A stretch of 64,000 bases of DNA from CAZEHS01 sp964424355 (GCA_964424355.1 CAYRIO010000004.1:124001-188000); one strand, 5' to 3'; positions 41,932 to 51,336 are shown, counted from the stretch's first letter. The notes: generated by a model not told the origin, from the sequence alone. A program made the numbers and translations.

Positions 41932-42936
41932 CTATTCTTCACTTTTAACGGTTGTCGGTGTTTCAATATAGGCTTTCAATTTTTCGATGGTTGAATAACT
42001 GCCCATGCCGATCATGGTTTTTGCCACCAGAGCCTCTGTATTGAAATCCCCGGCAAAAATAACCTTGTCGTTGGGAAGCTGGTTCCCCACTTCATAAATG
42101 CCGAATTCAACGCCTTCTTCCATGCACTGGGTTGTCAGCACCACGGCAACACCGGCTTCTACCAGCTCTACGATCTTGTGGGAAATGTTCCGATCATCAC
42201 TGGGTATCCCGCCGATTCCAAAGCTTTCAATGATGACACCCTTGTAGTTGTCCCGGATATAATCAAAGATTTCCGGATACATCCCAGGAATCAGCTTCAA
42301 AACCAAAATCCGGTCATTGTATTTGGTACGCATTTTACAGACCCCGGGGGTCTTTTTCTTTCGGAACTGATCGATTACATAGGTATTGTATGCGATCTTA
42401 TGATGTTTGATAGTGGCGACACTGGGAAAATTAACACTCTCAAAGGCATCATAGGATTTGGTTTTCACCTTGATCGCCCGGGTTCCTGCAATCAGATTGC
42501 CATCAAATACGATGAACACACCGGCAATCTCCTCCATGGCGAACCGGATGGCATCGGAAAAGTTCTGGATGGCATCGGTATATTCTTCTGTGATGGGATA
42601 CTGGGAACCGGTTACAATGATGGGCTTGTTCAAATGCTTGAAAATATATTTCAGCGCCGCGCTTGTATACGCCATGGTGTCTGTGCCATGGGTCACTACG
42701 AAACCATCATAGTCCTCATAGTTCTTATAGATCGCTTCAGCAATCTCAAACCATCTGCCGGGAGTCATATTGGTGCTGTCGATATTCATGACCATGATCC
42801 CTTCCAGAATGCACTCATCGCTTTTAATCCCCGACAATCTGATAAGATCTGCTACATTCAGTTCCGGTTTCAATCCGTTTTCGTTTTTCAACGATGCAAT
42901 GGTGCCGCCAGTTGCAACAATCAGGATTCTTTTCAT
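41932..42936 (-). CDS. L-asparaginase (type I, cytoplasmic)
   Basis: A 334-residue asparaginase. The first catalytic threonine is in ATGGTIAS (residues about 8-15), the second is in VTHGTDTMAYTSAAL near 86, and Ser and Lys of the triad are in the expected regions. No signal peptide is seen, which fits the cytoplasmic type I enzyme that hydrolyses asparagine to aspartate and ammonia. The ATG at 42936 begins the conserved strand; the ORF extends 12 codons further upstream without an RBS. It sits beside an isochorismatase-like hydrolase. Confidence 0.93.
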   Translation of the reverse strand: MKRILIVATGGTIASLKNENGLKPELNVADLIRLSGIKSDECILEGIMVMNIDSTNMTPGRWFEIAEAIYKNYEDYDGFVVTHGTDTMAYTSAALKYIFKHLNKPIIVTGSQYPITEEYTDAIQNFSDAIRFAMEEIAGVFIVFDGNLIAGTRAIKVKTKSYDAFESVNFPSVATIKHHKIAYNTYVIDQFRKKKTPGVCKMRTKYNDRILVLKLIPGMYPEIFDYIRDNYKGVIIESFGIGGIPSDDRNISHKIVELVEAGVAVVLTTQCMEEGVEFGIYEVGNQLPNDKVIFAGDFNTEALVAKTMIGMGSYSTIEKLKAYIETPTTVKSEE

Positions 42937-43109
42937 GCTCACACCCTGCCCTCTTCTCAGATTTGAAGCCATAGAATCACTTCACCCCACATTATAGCAT
43001 GCCCGTCATGAGGTGAAACGGCTGTTATCAAAGGAAATCGCTCAATTTGCCATGCATGATAAACAAAATATTCTGATACAGTAACGTTTATATCTCATCA
43101 CGGCCTCAT

Positions 43110-45554
43110 TCAACTGCAGACAGTAACCTCGGGCGTCTTAATGACGCCCTCTATGAAGCATCGGACCAGGGCGGGATCGAACTGAGTCCCTGCATGTTTG
43201 AGAAGCTCTGCGGCGGCATCCTCTTCCGTCATGGATGCCCTGTAGCTCCGCTCGCTGGTCATGGCATCAAATGCATCAGCAATGGCAATCATTCTGGATT
43301 GCAGGGGAATTGCCTCGCCAACAAGGCCCCTGGGATATCCCTTCCCGTCCCAGCGCTCATGGTGCGAAAGCACATAGTCGGCCATTTCGGCCATGTCATT
43401 GACCGAACTGAGAATCCGATACCCAATCTCCGGATGACGGCGGACCTCATCAAACTCTTCCTCCGTCAGCTTCCCAGGTTTATTTAGGAGATACTCATGG
43501 ATGGCTATTTTGCCGATATCGTGGAGCAGCCCCGCACTGTGGATTTCCTCAATGTCCCGTTCCGGAAGATTCATCACCACAGCCAGTTCCCGGGCCAGGC
43601 AGGAAACACGCTGAGAGTGCTGCTCTTCTCGCTTGTTCTTTTCATGCAGGGTGTTGATGATGGCGCCGATGGTCTTGCCCCGCATACTGGGGCCCTCGAA
43701 TAGCTTTTTCTTATACATGTAGTCTTCAGCCCGATTGAAGATCTCATGGATATCTTCATCCGCGTTTCGCTTCATCTCCCACCCGAATGAAACCGAAAGG
43801 TTCACAAAGGCAACCGTTTCTTCTTCACTGATTGTGATGATCCGTCGGATCAGATCCTCCGCTTGATCATCTTCCATGTTCGGAATGAGAATAACAAATT
43901 CATCGCCGCCAATCCTGGAAATGATCTCATCTGCACGGCAGGCTTTCTTGAGAACCTCTCCCACCTTGACCAGAAGCTCATCTCCAGCCTGGTGCCCGAA
44001 GGAATCATTGATCAGTTTCAAGCCATTCACATCTGCCATGATGATACAAAGGGGTAAATTTCGCTGCACATCCAGCCGTTCCAGTTCCTCTTCAAAATAT
44101 CGCCGATTATAGAGCCCGGTAAGCTGGTCATGATAGCTCAGATACTCAATGCGGTTCTGGTAGGCTTTCTGGTCCGTGACATTCCGAGTAATTCCAATTA
44201 CCTCATTCACCTGGCTCCGAGTGATTCTCAGTTCAAAATCAGCCTGCTTTTCCGCCAATGTCAATGTGTATTCAAAGCTTTGAAGCTCACCGGTATCAAT
44301 TGCTTCACATATCTTTTCATGGCCTTTTTCTGCAATTTCAGCCGGAAGGATCTCTCCCAGCAGTCTTCCGATGAATGCCTCCCGGGGCATCAGCAGCTCA
44401 TCCTCGTTTCCAGCATGGCAATCGATGAACCGGCCATCCTGATCAATGATGAAGATGGTATCCGGAAGCGCTTTGAGAATGGCTGCGTTTCGCTCCTCAC
44501 TGACCTTCAGCTTGCTCTCGCTGAGAATGAGGCGATCATATTGCTCCCGCAGCTCTTCCTCAATCGCCAGCAGCTCTTCCAAGGACGCTTCCATTTCTTC
44601 GTGGGAAGCCGTCAGTTCTTCCTGCTGTTCTTGAAGATCCTTGTTTGCATCAAGCAATTCCCGGGTCTTGATCTGCACCAGATGCCGCAGGGTGAATCCC
44701 CAAAGAACCAGGAACCCTAATACGCTCATCCCTAAAACCGCAATCCATGAATAGGATTTCAAGATCCGCACCATATCTTTTTCTTCGTAAATTCCAAGCC
44801 ATTTTTCATAGATCTTCTGATAGTCTCCGGTAGCCTTCGCAATCTGGAGGCCGCCATTCAACAGCAGCAGCAAATTCTCGTTGCCCTTTTTCACTGCCAT
44901 GCCATAGTCGCTAGGAGTCAGGACCAAGCCCTGGGTCTGGATGTTCTTGATATTCAACTCTTTTACCGTGTAAAGACCGGGTATCTTCAAGAGGCCAGCA
45001 TACGCATAGGTTCCGTTGGAAACCAGCTTCAAAGCCTCTGAAACCGTTGATACTTCAACAAGTTGGATGTCCAACTTCTGATTGGCCAGATACTCGCCTA
45101 CGATATCCCCCTTCTGAACCACCACCGATTTCCCTTTTAAATCCTGAATGCTCTTCAGAGTGATGTTCCGGCCGGTGAAAATCGCGCCGCTGGTGACACT
45201 GTGCTTGCTGGCGTAACCGTATGTCTTCTCCCGTTCCGGCGAATAGAACATTCCAGAAATCACATCGATCTCACCGGCTTCCAACGCGCTTCGTACCTTA
45301 CTCCATTCATCCAAACGGAATTCCACATCATAGCCCATGGCAGTTCCCACATATCTGGCCAAATCAATATTGAACCCCGCGGGATTGCCGTCCTGGTCCA
45401 GATAGCTGTAAGGTGGGTAGTTGATATCGTCGCCGACGAGCAGAACCGGTCTTGCGGCTTCACCTTTGCGCAGTGTGGAATCACCCGCCGCCACCGTTGA
45501 ACACAGAACATGGATCATGATCATCAATACAAGAATCCTGCTGATTATTTTCAC
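43110..45554 (-). CDS. Membrane receptor with SBP, PAS, GGDEF and HD-GYP domains
   Basis: An 814-residue membrane protein. A signal peptide (1-23) leads to an extracytoplasmic amino-acid-binding-type SBP (SBP_bac_3, about 30-255, starting with PYSYLDQDGNPAGFNIDLARYVG). One membrane helix (about 268-288) and a coiled coil (about 290-345) lead to a PAS domain, then GGDEF with ISRIGGDEFVIL near 545, whose I-site reads RADE and not RxxD, and HD-GYP with HDIGKIAIHEYLLNK near 690 and HHERWDGKGYPRGL near 745. It can make and split c-di-GMP in response to an outside ligand. Confidence 0.93.
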   Translation of the reverse strand: MKIISRILVLMIMIHVLCSTVAAGDSTLRKGEAARPVLLVGDDINYPPYSYLDQDGNPAGFNIDLARYVGTAMGYDVEFRLDEWSKVRSALEAGEIDVISGMFYSPEREKTYGYASKHSVTSGAIFTGRNITLKSIQDLKGKSVVVQKGDIVGEYLANQKLDIQLVEVSTVSEALKLVSNGTYAYAGLLKIPGLYTVKELNIKNIQTQGLVLTPSDYGMAVKKGNENLLLLLNGGLQIAKATGDYQKIYEKWLGIYEEKDMVRILKSYSWIAVLGMSVLGFLVLWGFTLRHLVQIKTRELLDANKDLQEQQEELTASHEEMEASLEELLAIEEELREQYDRLILSESKLKVSEERNAAILKALPDTIFIIDQDGRFIDCHAGNEDELLMPREAFIGRLLGEILPAEIAEKGHEKICEAIDTGELQSFEYTLTLAEKQADFELRITRSQVNEVIGITRNVTDQKAYQNRIEYLSYHDQLTGLYNRRYFEEELERLDVQRNLPLCIIMADVNGLKLINDSFGHQAGDELLVKVGEVLKKACRADEIISRIGGDEFVILIPNMEDDQAEDLIRRIITISEEETVAFVNLSVSFGWEMKRNADEDIHEIFNRAEDYMYKKKLFEGPSMRGKTIGAIINTLHEKNKREEQHSQRVSCLARELAVVMNLPERDIEEIHSAGLLHDIGKIAIHEYLLNKPGKLTEEEFDEVRRHPEIGYRILSSVNDMAEMADYVLSHHERWDGKGYPRGLVGEAIPLQSRMIAIADAFDAMTSERSYRASMTEEDAAAELLKHAGTQFDPALVRCFIEGVIKTPEVTVCS

Positions 45555-45728
45555 AATAGTTACCTCACCAAAGTAGTCACTGATTCCTATTATAGCCTAA
45601 GTCCGTTAAGTGTGGTACCGCAAGACACAGCTTTTAACAGAACAAATCTTACACGGGGCATGATATGTTACAATAACCATAGGAATGCCCCTGCCGCATC
45701 CACAAAACCATTAAAAGGAGATCCTGTC

Positions 45729-46262
45729 ATGAAGATCCTATCCGAAAAAGCCGGCCTGTACAAAATCATTGAGCTCCAGGTATTCAGAAAAACCCAGGGT
45801 GTGACCTTTGATCTTTTTCCGATGCAGGCAGTGCCCCATATTGATTCCATTGACCGGGTCCTACACGATCATGGGGCCGTTTCTCCAGGCCCCGTCAATG
45901 CGGTGGAACGCCCTTGGTATATGCATACAGCTCAGGATGACAACCTGATAGTCCTTCACGGGCAGCGCGAGGTAGACATCTACACCCCTGAACACGGCTG
46001 CGTGGAACATTTTACCGTCACGCCGGATAAGATCTATCACAATGGCGAGCTGATCTTTGAGGGCGGAGCCATTCTCGTTTGGCCCAGCGGTGTTTTCCAC
46101 CGAATCGTCAGTGGTCAGGAAGGCTCCGCCTCCATTAATCTGGCTGTACACCATGAAGGCTTCGATATTAAGACCAATTTCAGTATTTACGACTTGAACA
46201 CGGAGACCGGTGCATTCAAAGTAATCCGTGAAGGACATCGGGATCAGGTTCAAAATGGCTAG
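45729..46262 (+). CDS. Cupin-like protein of unknown function
   Basis: A 177-residue soluble protein whose central part (about 50-145) reads as a cupin-like beta barrel: PWYMHTAQDDNLIVLHGQREVDIYTPE, a short loop, then FEGGAILVWPSGVFHRIVSGQEG, with His residues positioned to bind a metal. Cupins vary widely in function, so no reaction is assigned. The ATG at 45729 has GGAG eight bases upstream; the frame is open to 45510 but without an RBS. It precedes rubrerythrin by 180 bases. Confidence 0.7.
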   Translation: MKILSEKAGLYKIIELQVFRKTQGVTFDLFPMQAVPHIDSIDRVLHDHGAVSPGPVNAVERPWYMHTAQDDNLIVLHGQREVDIYTPEHGCVEHFTVTPDKIYHNGELIFEGGAILVWPSGVFHRIVSGQEGSASINLAVHHEGFDIKTNFSIYDLNTETGAFKVIREGHRDQVQNG

Positions 46263-46363
46263 CCAGTCCTGTGTAATGAAATTATTTTTGTTATCTTTAC
46301 ACATTCAAGTCCTTTAATTTGAACCATTTCAGCCAACACCTCTAATCTCTCTCTAAAATTGCC

Positions 46364-46378
46364 CCTATAATTTATAGG
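46364..46378. promoter_or_regulatory. 15-bp palindrome upstream of rubrerythrin, possible PerR/Fur-family site
   Basis: CCTATAATTTATAGG is a 7-1-7 inverted repeat, the geometry of PerR and Fur boxes (PerR consensus TTATAATNATTATAA), though the sequence match is only partial. It lies about 65 bases before the rubrerythrin start, where peroxide control would be expected. Confidence 0.4.
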
Positions 46379-46442
46379 TGTTTTAAGGTAGACTGATAAT
46401 GGTATGAATGATACGAAACCCAACTTCAAGAGGAGGATCATT

Positions 46443-46982
46443 ATGAGTAACCTTAAGGGCACCAAGACTGAAGCGAACTTAATGGCGGCATTTGCCGGTG
46501 AATCACAGGCACGGAACAAGTATACATACTTTGCTTCAAAAGCAAAAAAAGAGGGCTATGAGCAAATCGCTCAGTTGTTCCTTGAAACTGCAGAAAACGA
46601 AAAAGAACACGCAAAAATCTGGTACAAGCTCCTTCACGATGGCGTTGCCGATACGGCCGCTAATCTGGAAGCTGCCGCAGATGGTGAGAACTATGAGTGG
46701 ACTTCCATGTATGAGGATTTTGTAAAAGATGCCAAGGCTGAAGGCTTTGACAAGATCGCTTACCTTTTCGGCGCTGTCGCTAAAATTGAGAAGGAGCACG
46801 AAGCCCGTTACCGCGCGCTTTTGGACAATCTCAACGGCGGCAAGGTTTTCAAGAAGGATGAGAAAGTCACTTGGCAATGTATCAACTGCGGCCATGTACA
46901 CGAAGGTTTGGCTGCTCTCAAGGTTTGTCCGGTTTGTGACCATCCGGAATCGTACTTCCAGGTTGTCGCTAAAAACTACTAA
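46443..46982 (+). CDS. Rubrerythrin
   Basis: A 179-residue protein. A di-iron four-helix bundle (residues 1-140) has EANLMAAFAGESQARNKYTYF near 9 and EKEHAKIWYKL near 55 with the Glu and His ligands; a C-terminal rubredoxin-like site has CINCGHVHEGLAALKVCPVCDHP near 143-165. It reduces hydrogen peroxide to water with electrons from rubredoxin or NADH-linked partners. The ATG at 46443 follows GGAGG by six bases. A second in-frame ATG 13 codons earlier lacks such a site. Probably monocistronic, with a complex hairpin after the stop. Confidence 0.95.
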   Translation: MSNLKGTKTEANLMAAFAGESQARNKYTYFASKAKKEGYEQIAQLFLETAENEKEHAKIWYKLLHDGVADTAANLEAAADGENYEWTSMYEDFVKDAKAEGFDKIAYLFGAVAKIEKEHEARYRALLDNLNGGKVFKKDEKVTWQCINCGHVHEGLAALKVCPVCDHPESYFQVVAKNY

Positions 46983-47033
46983 TCCCATAAACCAGTAAGG
47001 ACCCCGATAAGGGGTCTTTTCTCGTTTATGGGA
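46983..47033 (+). terminator. Terminator after rubrerythrin, nested in a second inverted repeat
   Basis: The inner stem (46997-47005 with 47011-47019) ends in TTTT, a standard intrinsic terminator. A perfect 10-bp outer pair (TCCCATAAAC at 46983-46992 and GTTTATGGGA at 47024-47033) encloses it and the T-run, which is unusual. Confidence 0.75.
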
Positions 47034-47131
47034 ACAGGAATCGCCTCAAAAGAGCCCGCGCTGATTTTCCTGTAAACAGATGTTTTCAATAGATAAGAAA
47101 AGTGTATATAGTTCTCAAAGGAGCGATGGCG

Positions 47132-48106
47132 ATGAGACAATTTGAAAAACCGAAAATTTTCATCAGCAAATGTCTGGGACAGGCCCACTGCCGATTTGAT
47201 GGCGCTATCATTGGAAGTGATGTGGTTGAAGGCCTGGCTCCTTATGTTGAATACATCACGACCTGCCCTGAAATGGAGATCGGACTGCCGGTCCCCCGGG
47301 AGGCGCTTCGTATCATCCGCAATGAGCAGCAGGAAGACCGCTTGGTGTTCTCAGCAAGCGGCACGGACAAGACAGAAGACATCATCCGCTTTTCAAAAGC
47401 GTACTTGGCGCAGCTGGACGAAAAGGACATTGACGGCTTCATCCTCAAACACCGGTCCCCCTCCTGCGGCATCAACGATGTCAAAATCTATAAGAGCATC
47501 GGAAAATCCAACAGCATTCCCGGGAAAACCACTGGATTTTTTGGCCGGGCTATTGAAGCTCAGTTCCCCCATGTTCCCCTGGAGAACGAAGGCAGACTTC
47601 TGAACTTCAATATCCGGGAGCATTTCATGATCCGTGTGTTCATGATGCGGGATTTCAAGAAAGTTAAGCGGTCCGGAAGCCTGCCGGAGCTGATTGCCTT
47701 CCATTCTGCGAATAAATATCTTTTGATGGGATTCAGCCAAAAGCTGCTGACTGTCATGGGCAGGATCACCGCCAATCACGACGGCCTTGGTTTTAAGGAA
47801 CTCATCGCGGCTTACGAAAGTCATCTGGTAAAAGCCCTGGAGCAGCCCCCTTCCACCCAGCGGAACATCAATGTGCTGCTGCATGTGTTCGGATACTTCA
47901 AAAGACATCTGAACAGCAGCGAAAAGGCTTTCTTCCTGGAAAATCTGGAGTTGTACAATCTGAAGCGGATTCCTTTTTCAGTGCTCCTGGGCATCTTGAG
48001 ATCCTGGGTGATCCGGTTCGATGAACCCTATTTGAAAGGACAGACACTTTTTGAGCCCTTCCCGGCCGCCCTTTTCGAAGTGACGGATTCCGGAAAGGGA
48101 TTGTAA
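47132..48106 (+). CDS. DUF523 and DUF1722 domain protein
   Basis: A 324-residue protein with an N-terminal DUF523 domain (about 5-140) that has SKCLGQAHCRFDG, YITTCPEMEIG and RSPSCG, the three Cys sites that in TudS-like enzymes hold a 4Fe-4S cluster used to desulfurise thiouracil. A DUF1722 (YbgA-like) domain follows (about 170-310: LIAFHSANKYLLMGF). The two-domain form is common in anaerobes. Its substrate is unknown. The ATG at 47132 has GGAG eight bases upstream; the ATG at 47126 is too close. It lies 81 bases before the oxidoreductase operon. Confidence 0.85.
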   Translation: MRQFEKPKIFISKCLGQAHCRFDGAIIGSDVVEGLAPYVEYITTCPEMEIGLPVPREALRIIRNEQQEDRLVFSASGTDKTEDIIRFSKAYLAQLDEKDIDGFILKHRSPSCGINDVKIYKSIGKSNSIPGKTTGFFGRAIEAQFPHVPLENEGRLLNFNIREHFMIRVFMMRDFKKVKRSGSLPELIAFHSANKYLLMGFSQKLLTVMGRITANHDGLGFKELIAAYESHLVKALEQPPSTQRNINVLLHVFGYFKRHLNSSEKAFFLENLELYNLKRIPFSVLLGILRSWVIRFDEPYLKGQTLFEPFPAALFEVTDSGKGL

Positions 48107-48187
48107 TGCGCCCCGCGAAGTGAAACGGTCTTTCCGCATCAGGCTAAATTCGCAGAAAACCACAACCAATTGAGAAAGGCGGCCTCC

Positions 48188-49855
48188 ATGAGGAGAACCA
48201 TCATCATCGCCGGCTCTGCCGGAACCGGTATCAACACTGTTCAGTCATTTCTGGAAATTCTGTTGAAACATAGCGGCTACCACCTGTTATCGTATCGCAA
48301 CTATATGTCCCGCATCCGCGGCGGTTTCAACTTCACATCCATCACTGCGGGAGACGGCCCTGTGCAGGCTGTTGAAAGCCGGGCGGATATCCTGTTGGCT
48401 CTGGATGACCTTGCGATTCAGGAGTCCGGTACCCTGCTGAAGGAAAAGGGACTGTTAATTGCTTTTCAAAGGGACTTTAAAGGGACTGCGCCAACGGGAA
48501 ATACCCTGATTTTGGATGATGTGGCTCTTTCCGCAAAAATCACCAGCAAGAGCGCCTTTGCCATGGCCCCCCTTGGGGCCGCCCTCCACCGGATGGGACT
48601 GAGTGAAAAGACCCTTGATCAAATCCACTCTGCCAAATGGTCGGACCCGGTCATTCAAGAAAACCGTGTGGCTGCCGCCTGGGGCTTTAGTCAGACCGAA
48701 GCCGAATGCGAGACGCCTGCCGCACCGGATTCTACACTCCTGGTCAATGGAAATCAGGCTGTCGCCTTGGGAGCACTCTGCGCCGGCCTGGGATTCTACA
48801 GCGCCTACCCCATGGCCCCATCAACCGGGATCATGAATTATCTTGGTGCCAACGAGAAACGGATGCAGATCATCGTGGAACAGGCAGAGGATGAAATTTC
48901 CGCCTTGATAGCCGTTATCGGTGCCGCTTCAAATGGGGTGCGTTCCATGACGGGAACCAGTGGCGGAGGATTTTCACTGATGGTGGAAGGCTTGGGTTTT
49001 GCAGCAATCAGCGAAACACCGGTGGTTATCGCCAATGTACAGCGTCCCGGACCAGCCACGGGATCCCCTACCCGGACCGAGCAGGGGGATCTCTCCTTTG
49101 CAGTCCACGCTTCCCAGGGGGAATTCGTCCGGCTGGTCATGGCCCCGGCAACTGTGGAAGCCAGTTTTTATGACACCTTCCGCGCCTTCAATCTGGCCGA
49201 CCGCTTCCAGATCCCTGTGATCATCCTAACCGACCAGCAGCTGGGAGATGCCTCACAGACCGTTCCTCCTTTTGACATCACGGGGCTGGAAATACACCGG
49301 GGGCTTTCTGAAGAACCCACCTCCGACTACAAACGCTATGATTACTCCCGTATCGAAGGAGCCCGCAAATATCCTGGGCTGGATGACACCCTGATCATGA
49401 CTGATTCCCATATCCATGATGAGCTGGGGTGTATGACGGAGGACGCCGGTGCGGCCATCCGATTGAAAAATAAATTCCTCCACCGTATGGAAGCTCTCCG
49501 TAACGCAGTGGCTCCCCCTGTTGTGGATGGCCCCGCCGATGCGCAGACTGTTTTCATTTGCTGGGGCTCCACCTATGGGGTTGTAAAGGAAGCGTTGTCC
49601 GAACTCCGGGCCCAAGGCCATTCCGTCGCCATGGTGCATTATACGGATGTATTTCCCCTGAATCCGGCCCATACCGCGCCTTTCATTCATGCGAAGCGGA
49701 TCATCAATGTGGAGCTCAACGCCTTTAATCAGTTTGGAAAGCTGCTCCGCATGGAAACCGGCCTGGCTTACCACCACACCATCAACCGCTACGACGGCCG
49801 CCCCTTTGTGGTTGAAGACATCGTTTCAGAATTCGAGGTGATTATCCATGGCTGA
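48188..49855 (+). CDS. 2-oxoacid:ferredoxin oxidoreductase, gamma-alpha fusion subunit
   Basis: A 555-residue protein. An N-terminal gamma domain (about 1-170, IIIAGSAGTGINTVQSFLEI) is joined to an alpha domain (about 180-550) with VNGNQAVALGALCAGLGFYSAYPMAPSTGIMN, the site usually written YPITPS, and GVRSMTGTSGGGFSLMVEGLG. This is the KorA/IorA-like layout for enzymes that split 2-oxoacids into acyl-CoA, CO2 and reduced ferredoxin. The beta subunit gene overlaps by eight bases. The substrate cannot be told from sequence. The ATG at 48188 follows AAAGGCGG, the previous TTG being an alternative. Confidence 0.93.
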   Translation: MRRTIIIAGSAGTGINTVQSFLEILLKHSGYHLLSYRNYMSRIRGGFNFTSITAGDGPVQAVESRADILLALDDLAIQESGTLLKEKGLLIAFQRDFKGTAPTGNTLILDDVALSAKITSKSAFAMAPLGAALHRMGLSEKTLDQIHSAKWSDPVIQENRVAAAWGFSQTEAECETPAAPDSTLLVNGNQAVALGALCAGLGFYSAYPMAPSTGIMNYLGANEKRMQIIVEQAEDEISALIAVIGAASNGVRSMTGTSGGGFSLMVEGLGFAAISETPVVIANVQRPGPATGSPTRTEQGDLSFAVHASQGEFVRLVMAPATVEASFYDTFRAFNLADRFQIPVIILTDQQLGDASQTVPPFDITGLEIHRGLSEEPTSDYKRYDYSRIEGARKYPGLDDTLIMTDSHIHDELGCMTEDAGAAIRLKNKFLHRMEALRNAVAPPVVDGPADAQTVFICWGSTYGVVKEALSELRAQGHSVAMVHYTDVFPLNPAHTAPFIHAKRIINVELNAFNQFGKLLRMETGLAYHHTINRYDGRPFVVEDIVSEFEVIIHG

Positions 49856-50702
49856 AAACAATCCCTTTATCAAAAAAATCGCTCCAGCGTGGTGTCCGGG
49901 CTGCGGCGACTTCGGTATCCTTGAAGCACTGTCGGAGACTCTGTTTGAAATGGGTCTGACCCCCCAGGAGGTTTTGGCCGTATCCGGCATCGGCCAGGCC
50001 GCCAAGCTGCCTCACTATATCCGGGCCCATGGGCTCAACTCCCTGCACGGCCGGGCTCTGCCTGCCGCCATGGGCGCTCAGGCCGCCAACAGCAATCTGA
50101 AGATTGTCCTCGCTACCGGCGACGGTGATGCCTATTCCGAAGGCGGCAATCATCTGCTTCACAATATCCGTCGGAACCTGGATCTGGTGCACATGGTCCA
50201 CGACAACCAGGTTTACGGACTCACCAAAGGCCAGGGATCACCGACAACCCCAAAGGGCCAGAAAACATCCCTCCAGGTGGAGGGCATGCGTCCAGACCCA
50301 TTGAACCCGCTGGCACTTGCCATCAGCCTGGGCTGCAGCTTTGTGGCCCGGAGCTTTTCCGGAGATAAGGCGCACCTCAAGGGTATCTTGAAAGCCGCTT
50401 TGGAGCATCCGGGATATGCCCTGGTGGACATCCTCCAACCCTGTGTATCCTTTAACAAGATCAACACCTTCAAATGGTATAAGGACCGGGTCTACTCCCT
50501 GCCGGAAACCTATGATCCCCATGATCGGGACGAGGCCTTCAGGCGAGCTCATGAATTCGGTGATGATGGCATTCCCATCGGCGTTCTCTACCTGAATGAG
50601 AAGCCGACCTTTATCCAGCGTAATGACCATATCCCCCATCCCCTGGTGGCTATTCCCCGTTCTCCTTCGGTAATTCTCCCCTTGCTGGAGAAGTTAAGAT
50701 GA
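49848..50702 (+). CDS. 2-oxoacid:ferredoxin oxidoreductase, beta (TPP-binding) subunit
   Basis: A 284-residue protein. CPGCGDFGILEAL near residue 14 carries the Cys for the iron-sulfur cluster, GRALPAAMGAQAANSNLKIVLATGDGDAYSEGG near 63-95 includes the GDG of the thiamin diphosphate site, and VHMVHDNQVYGLTKGQGSPTT near 110-130 the NxxYGxTxGQ motif. A Cys in DILQPCVSFN near 195 is the third cluster ligand. It forms the active complex with the upstream subunit. No ferredoxin gene is adjacent. Confidence 0.95.
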   Translation: MAENNPFIKKIAPAWCPGCGDFGILEALSETLFEMGLTPQEVLAVSGIGQAAKLPHYIRAHGLNSLHGRALPAAMGAQAANSNLKIVLATGDGDAYSEGGNHLLHNIRRNLDLVHMVHDNQVYGLTKGQGSPTTPKGQKTSLQVEGMRPDPLNPLALAISLGCSFVARSFSGDKAHLKGILKAALEHPGYALVDILQPCVSFNKINTFKWYKDRVYSLPETYDPHDRDEAFRRAHEFGDDGIPIGVLYLNEKPTFIQRNDHIPHPLVAIPRSPSVILPLLEKLR

Positions 50703-50723
50703 CCCGCTTTAAGGAGGATTTGA

Positions 50724-51308
50724 TTGGATAAGCTCTATGACACTTTCATGGCCCCCCTGGAAAAGCGCTGGTTGACCAAACTCAGATTCCAGCTGATTGC
50801 CCAAGCCTCGGGACAGGTCCTCGAAATCGGTTTTGGCACCGGCGCAAACCTCAGGCACTATGATCAGAACAGCGTCCGCTCCCTGACGACCCTCGACCCC
50901 GAAGTACAGAAAACGATCCCGAAGCCATCCGGCATTGAATTCCGAATGGTAGCCGGTCACGCTGAAAAGCTGCCCTTTGATGATGGCTCATTCGACACGG
51001 TCGTAGAAACGCTGGTTCTCTGTTCCGTTTCAGATATCAGGACCTGCCTGATGGAGGTCCGGCGTGTTCTCCGCCCTGGAGGCCGGTTTATTTTCCTGGA
51101 TCATGTGCTTCCGGAAAACAAAGCACTGTCCGTTGTTTTCCAAGGCATCAACGTAATATGGCCGCATCTTGTTCATGGCTGCAACCTTAACCGCAGGCCT
51201 CATCTTTTAATTGAGGCCTGCGGGTTTTCCATTCTCGAATCCGGCACCTGCGCGAACGCTGTATTCCGATATGGGGTCGCTGAGAAAATTCCGGATTCCT
51301 CTGCATAA
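50724..51308 (+). CDS. Class I SAM-dependent methyltransferase
   Basis: A 194-residue methyltransferase. VLEIGFGTGANLRHYD near residue 32-47 is the SAM-binding motif I, followed by an acidic strand and AEKLPFDDGSFDTVVETLVLCSV near 76, then EVRRVLRPGGRFIFLDHV near 107. The substrate is unknown. It starts with TTG, supported by the perfect AAGGAGG at 50711-50717 six bases upstream. It lies 21 bases after the beta subunit gene, so it may be a late member of that transcript. Confidence 0.9.
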   Translation: MDKLYDTFMAPLEKRWLTKLRFQLIAQASGQVLEIGFGTGANLRHYDQNSVRSLTTLDPEVQKTIPKPSGIEFRMVAGHAEKLPFDDGSFDTVVETLVLCSVSDIRTCLMEVRRVLRPGGRFIFLDHVLPENKALSVVFQGINVIWPHLVHGCNLNRRPHLLIEACGFSILESGTCANAVFRYGVAEKIPDSSA

Positions 51309-51316
51309 TAATAAAA

Positions 51317-51336
51317 GAGATGCACAGGTGCATCTC
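51317..51336. terminator. Small hairpin between the methyltransferase and a 73-residue gene
   Basis: A 9-bp inverted repeat (51317-51325 with 51328-51336). The loop is very tight, so the stem is effectively 8 bp with a CAGG loop. TTTT lies on its left for leftward transcripts. It probably ends the small minus-strand gene. Confidence 0.5.

Noticed and set aside
42178..42966. 262-residue frame antisense to asparaginase
   Set aside because: Shadow of a confident gene.
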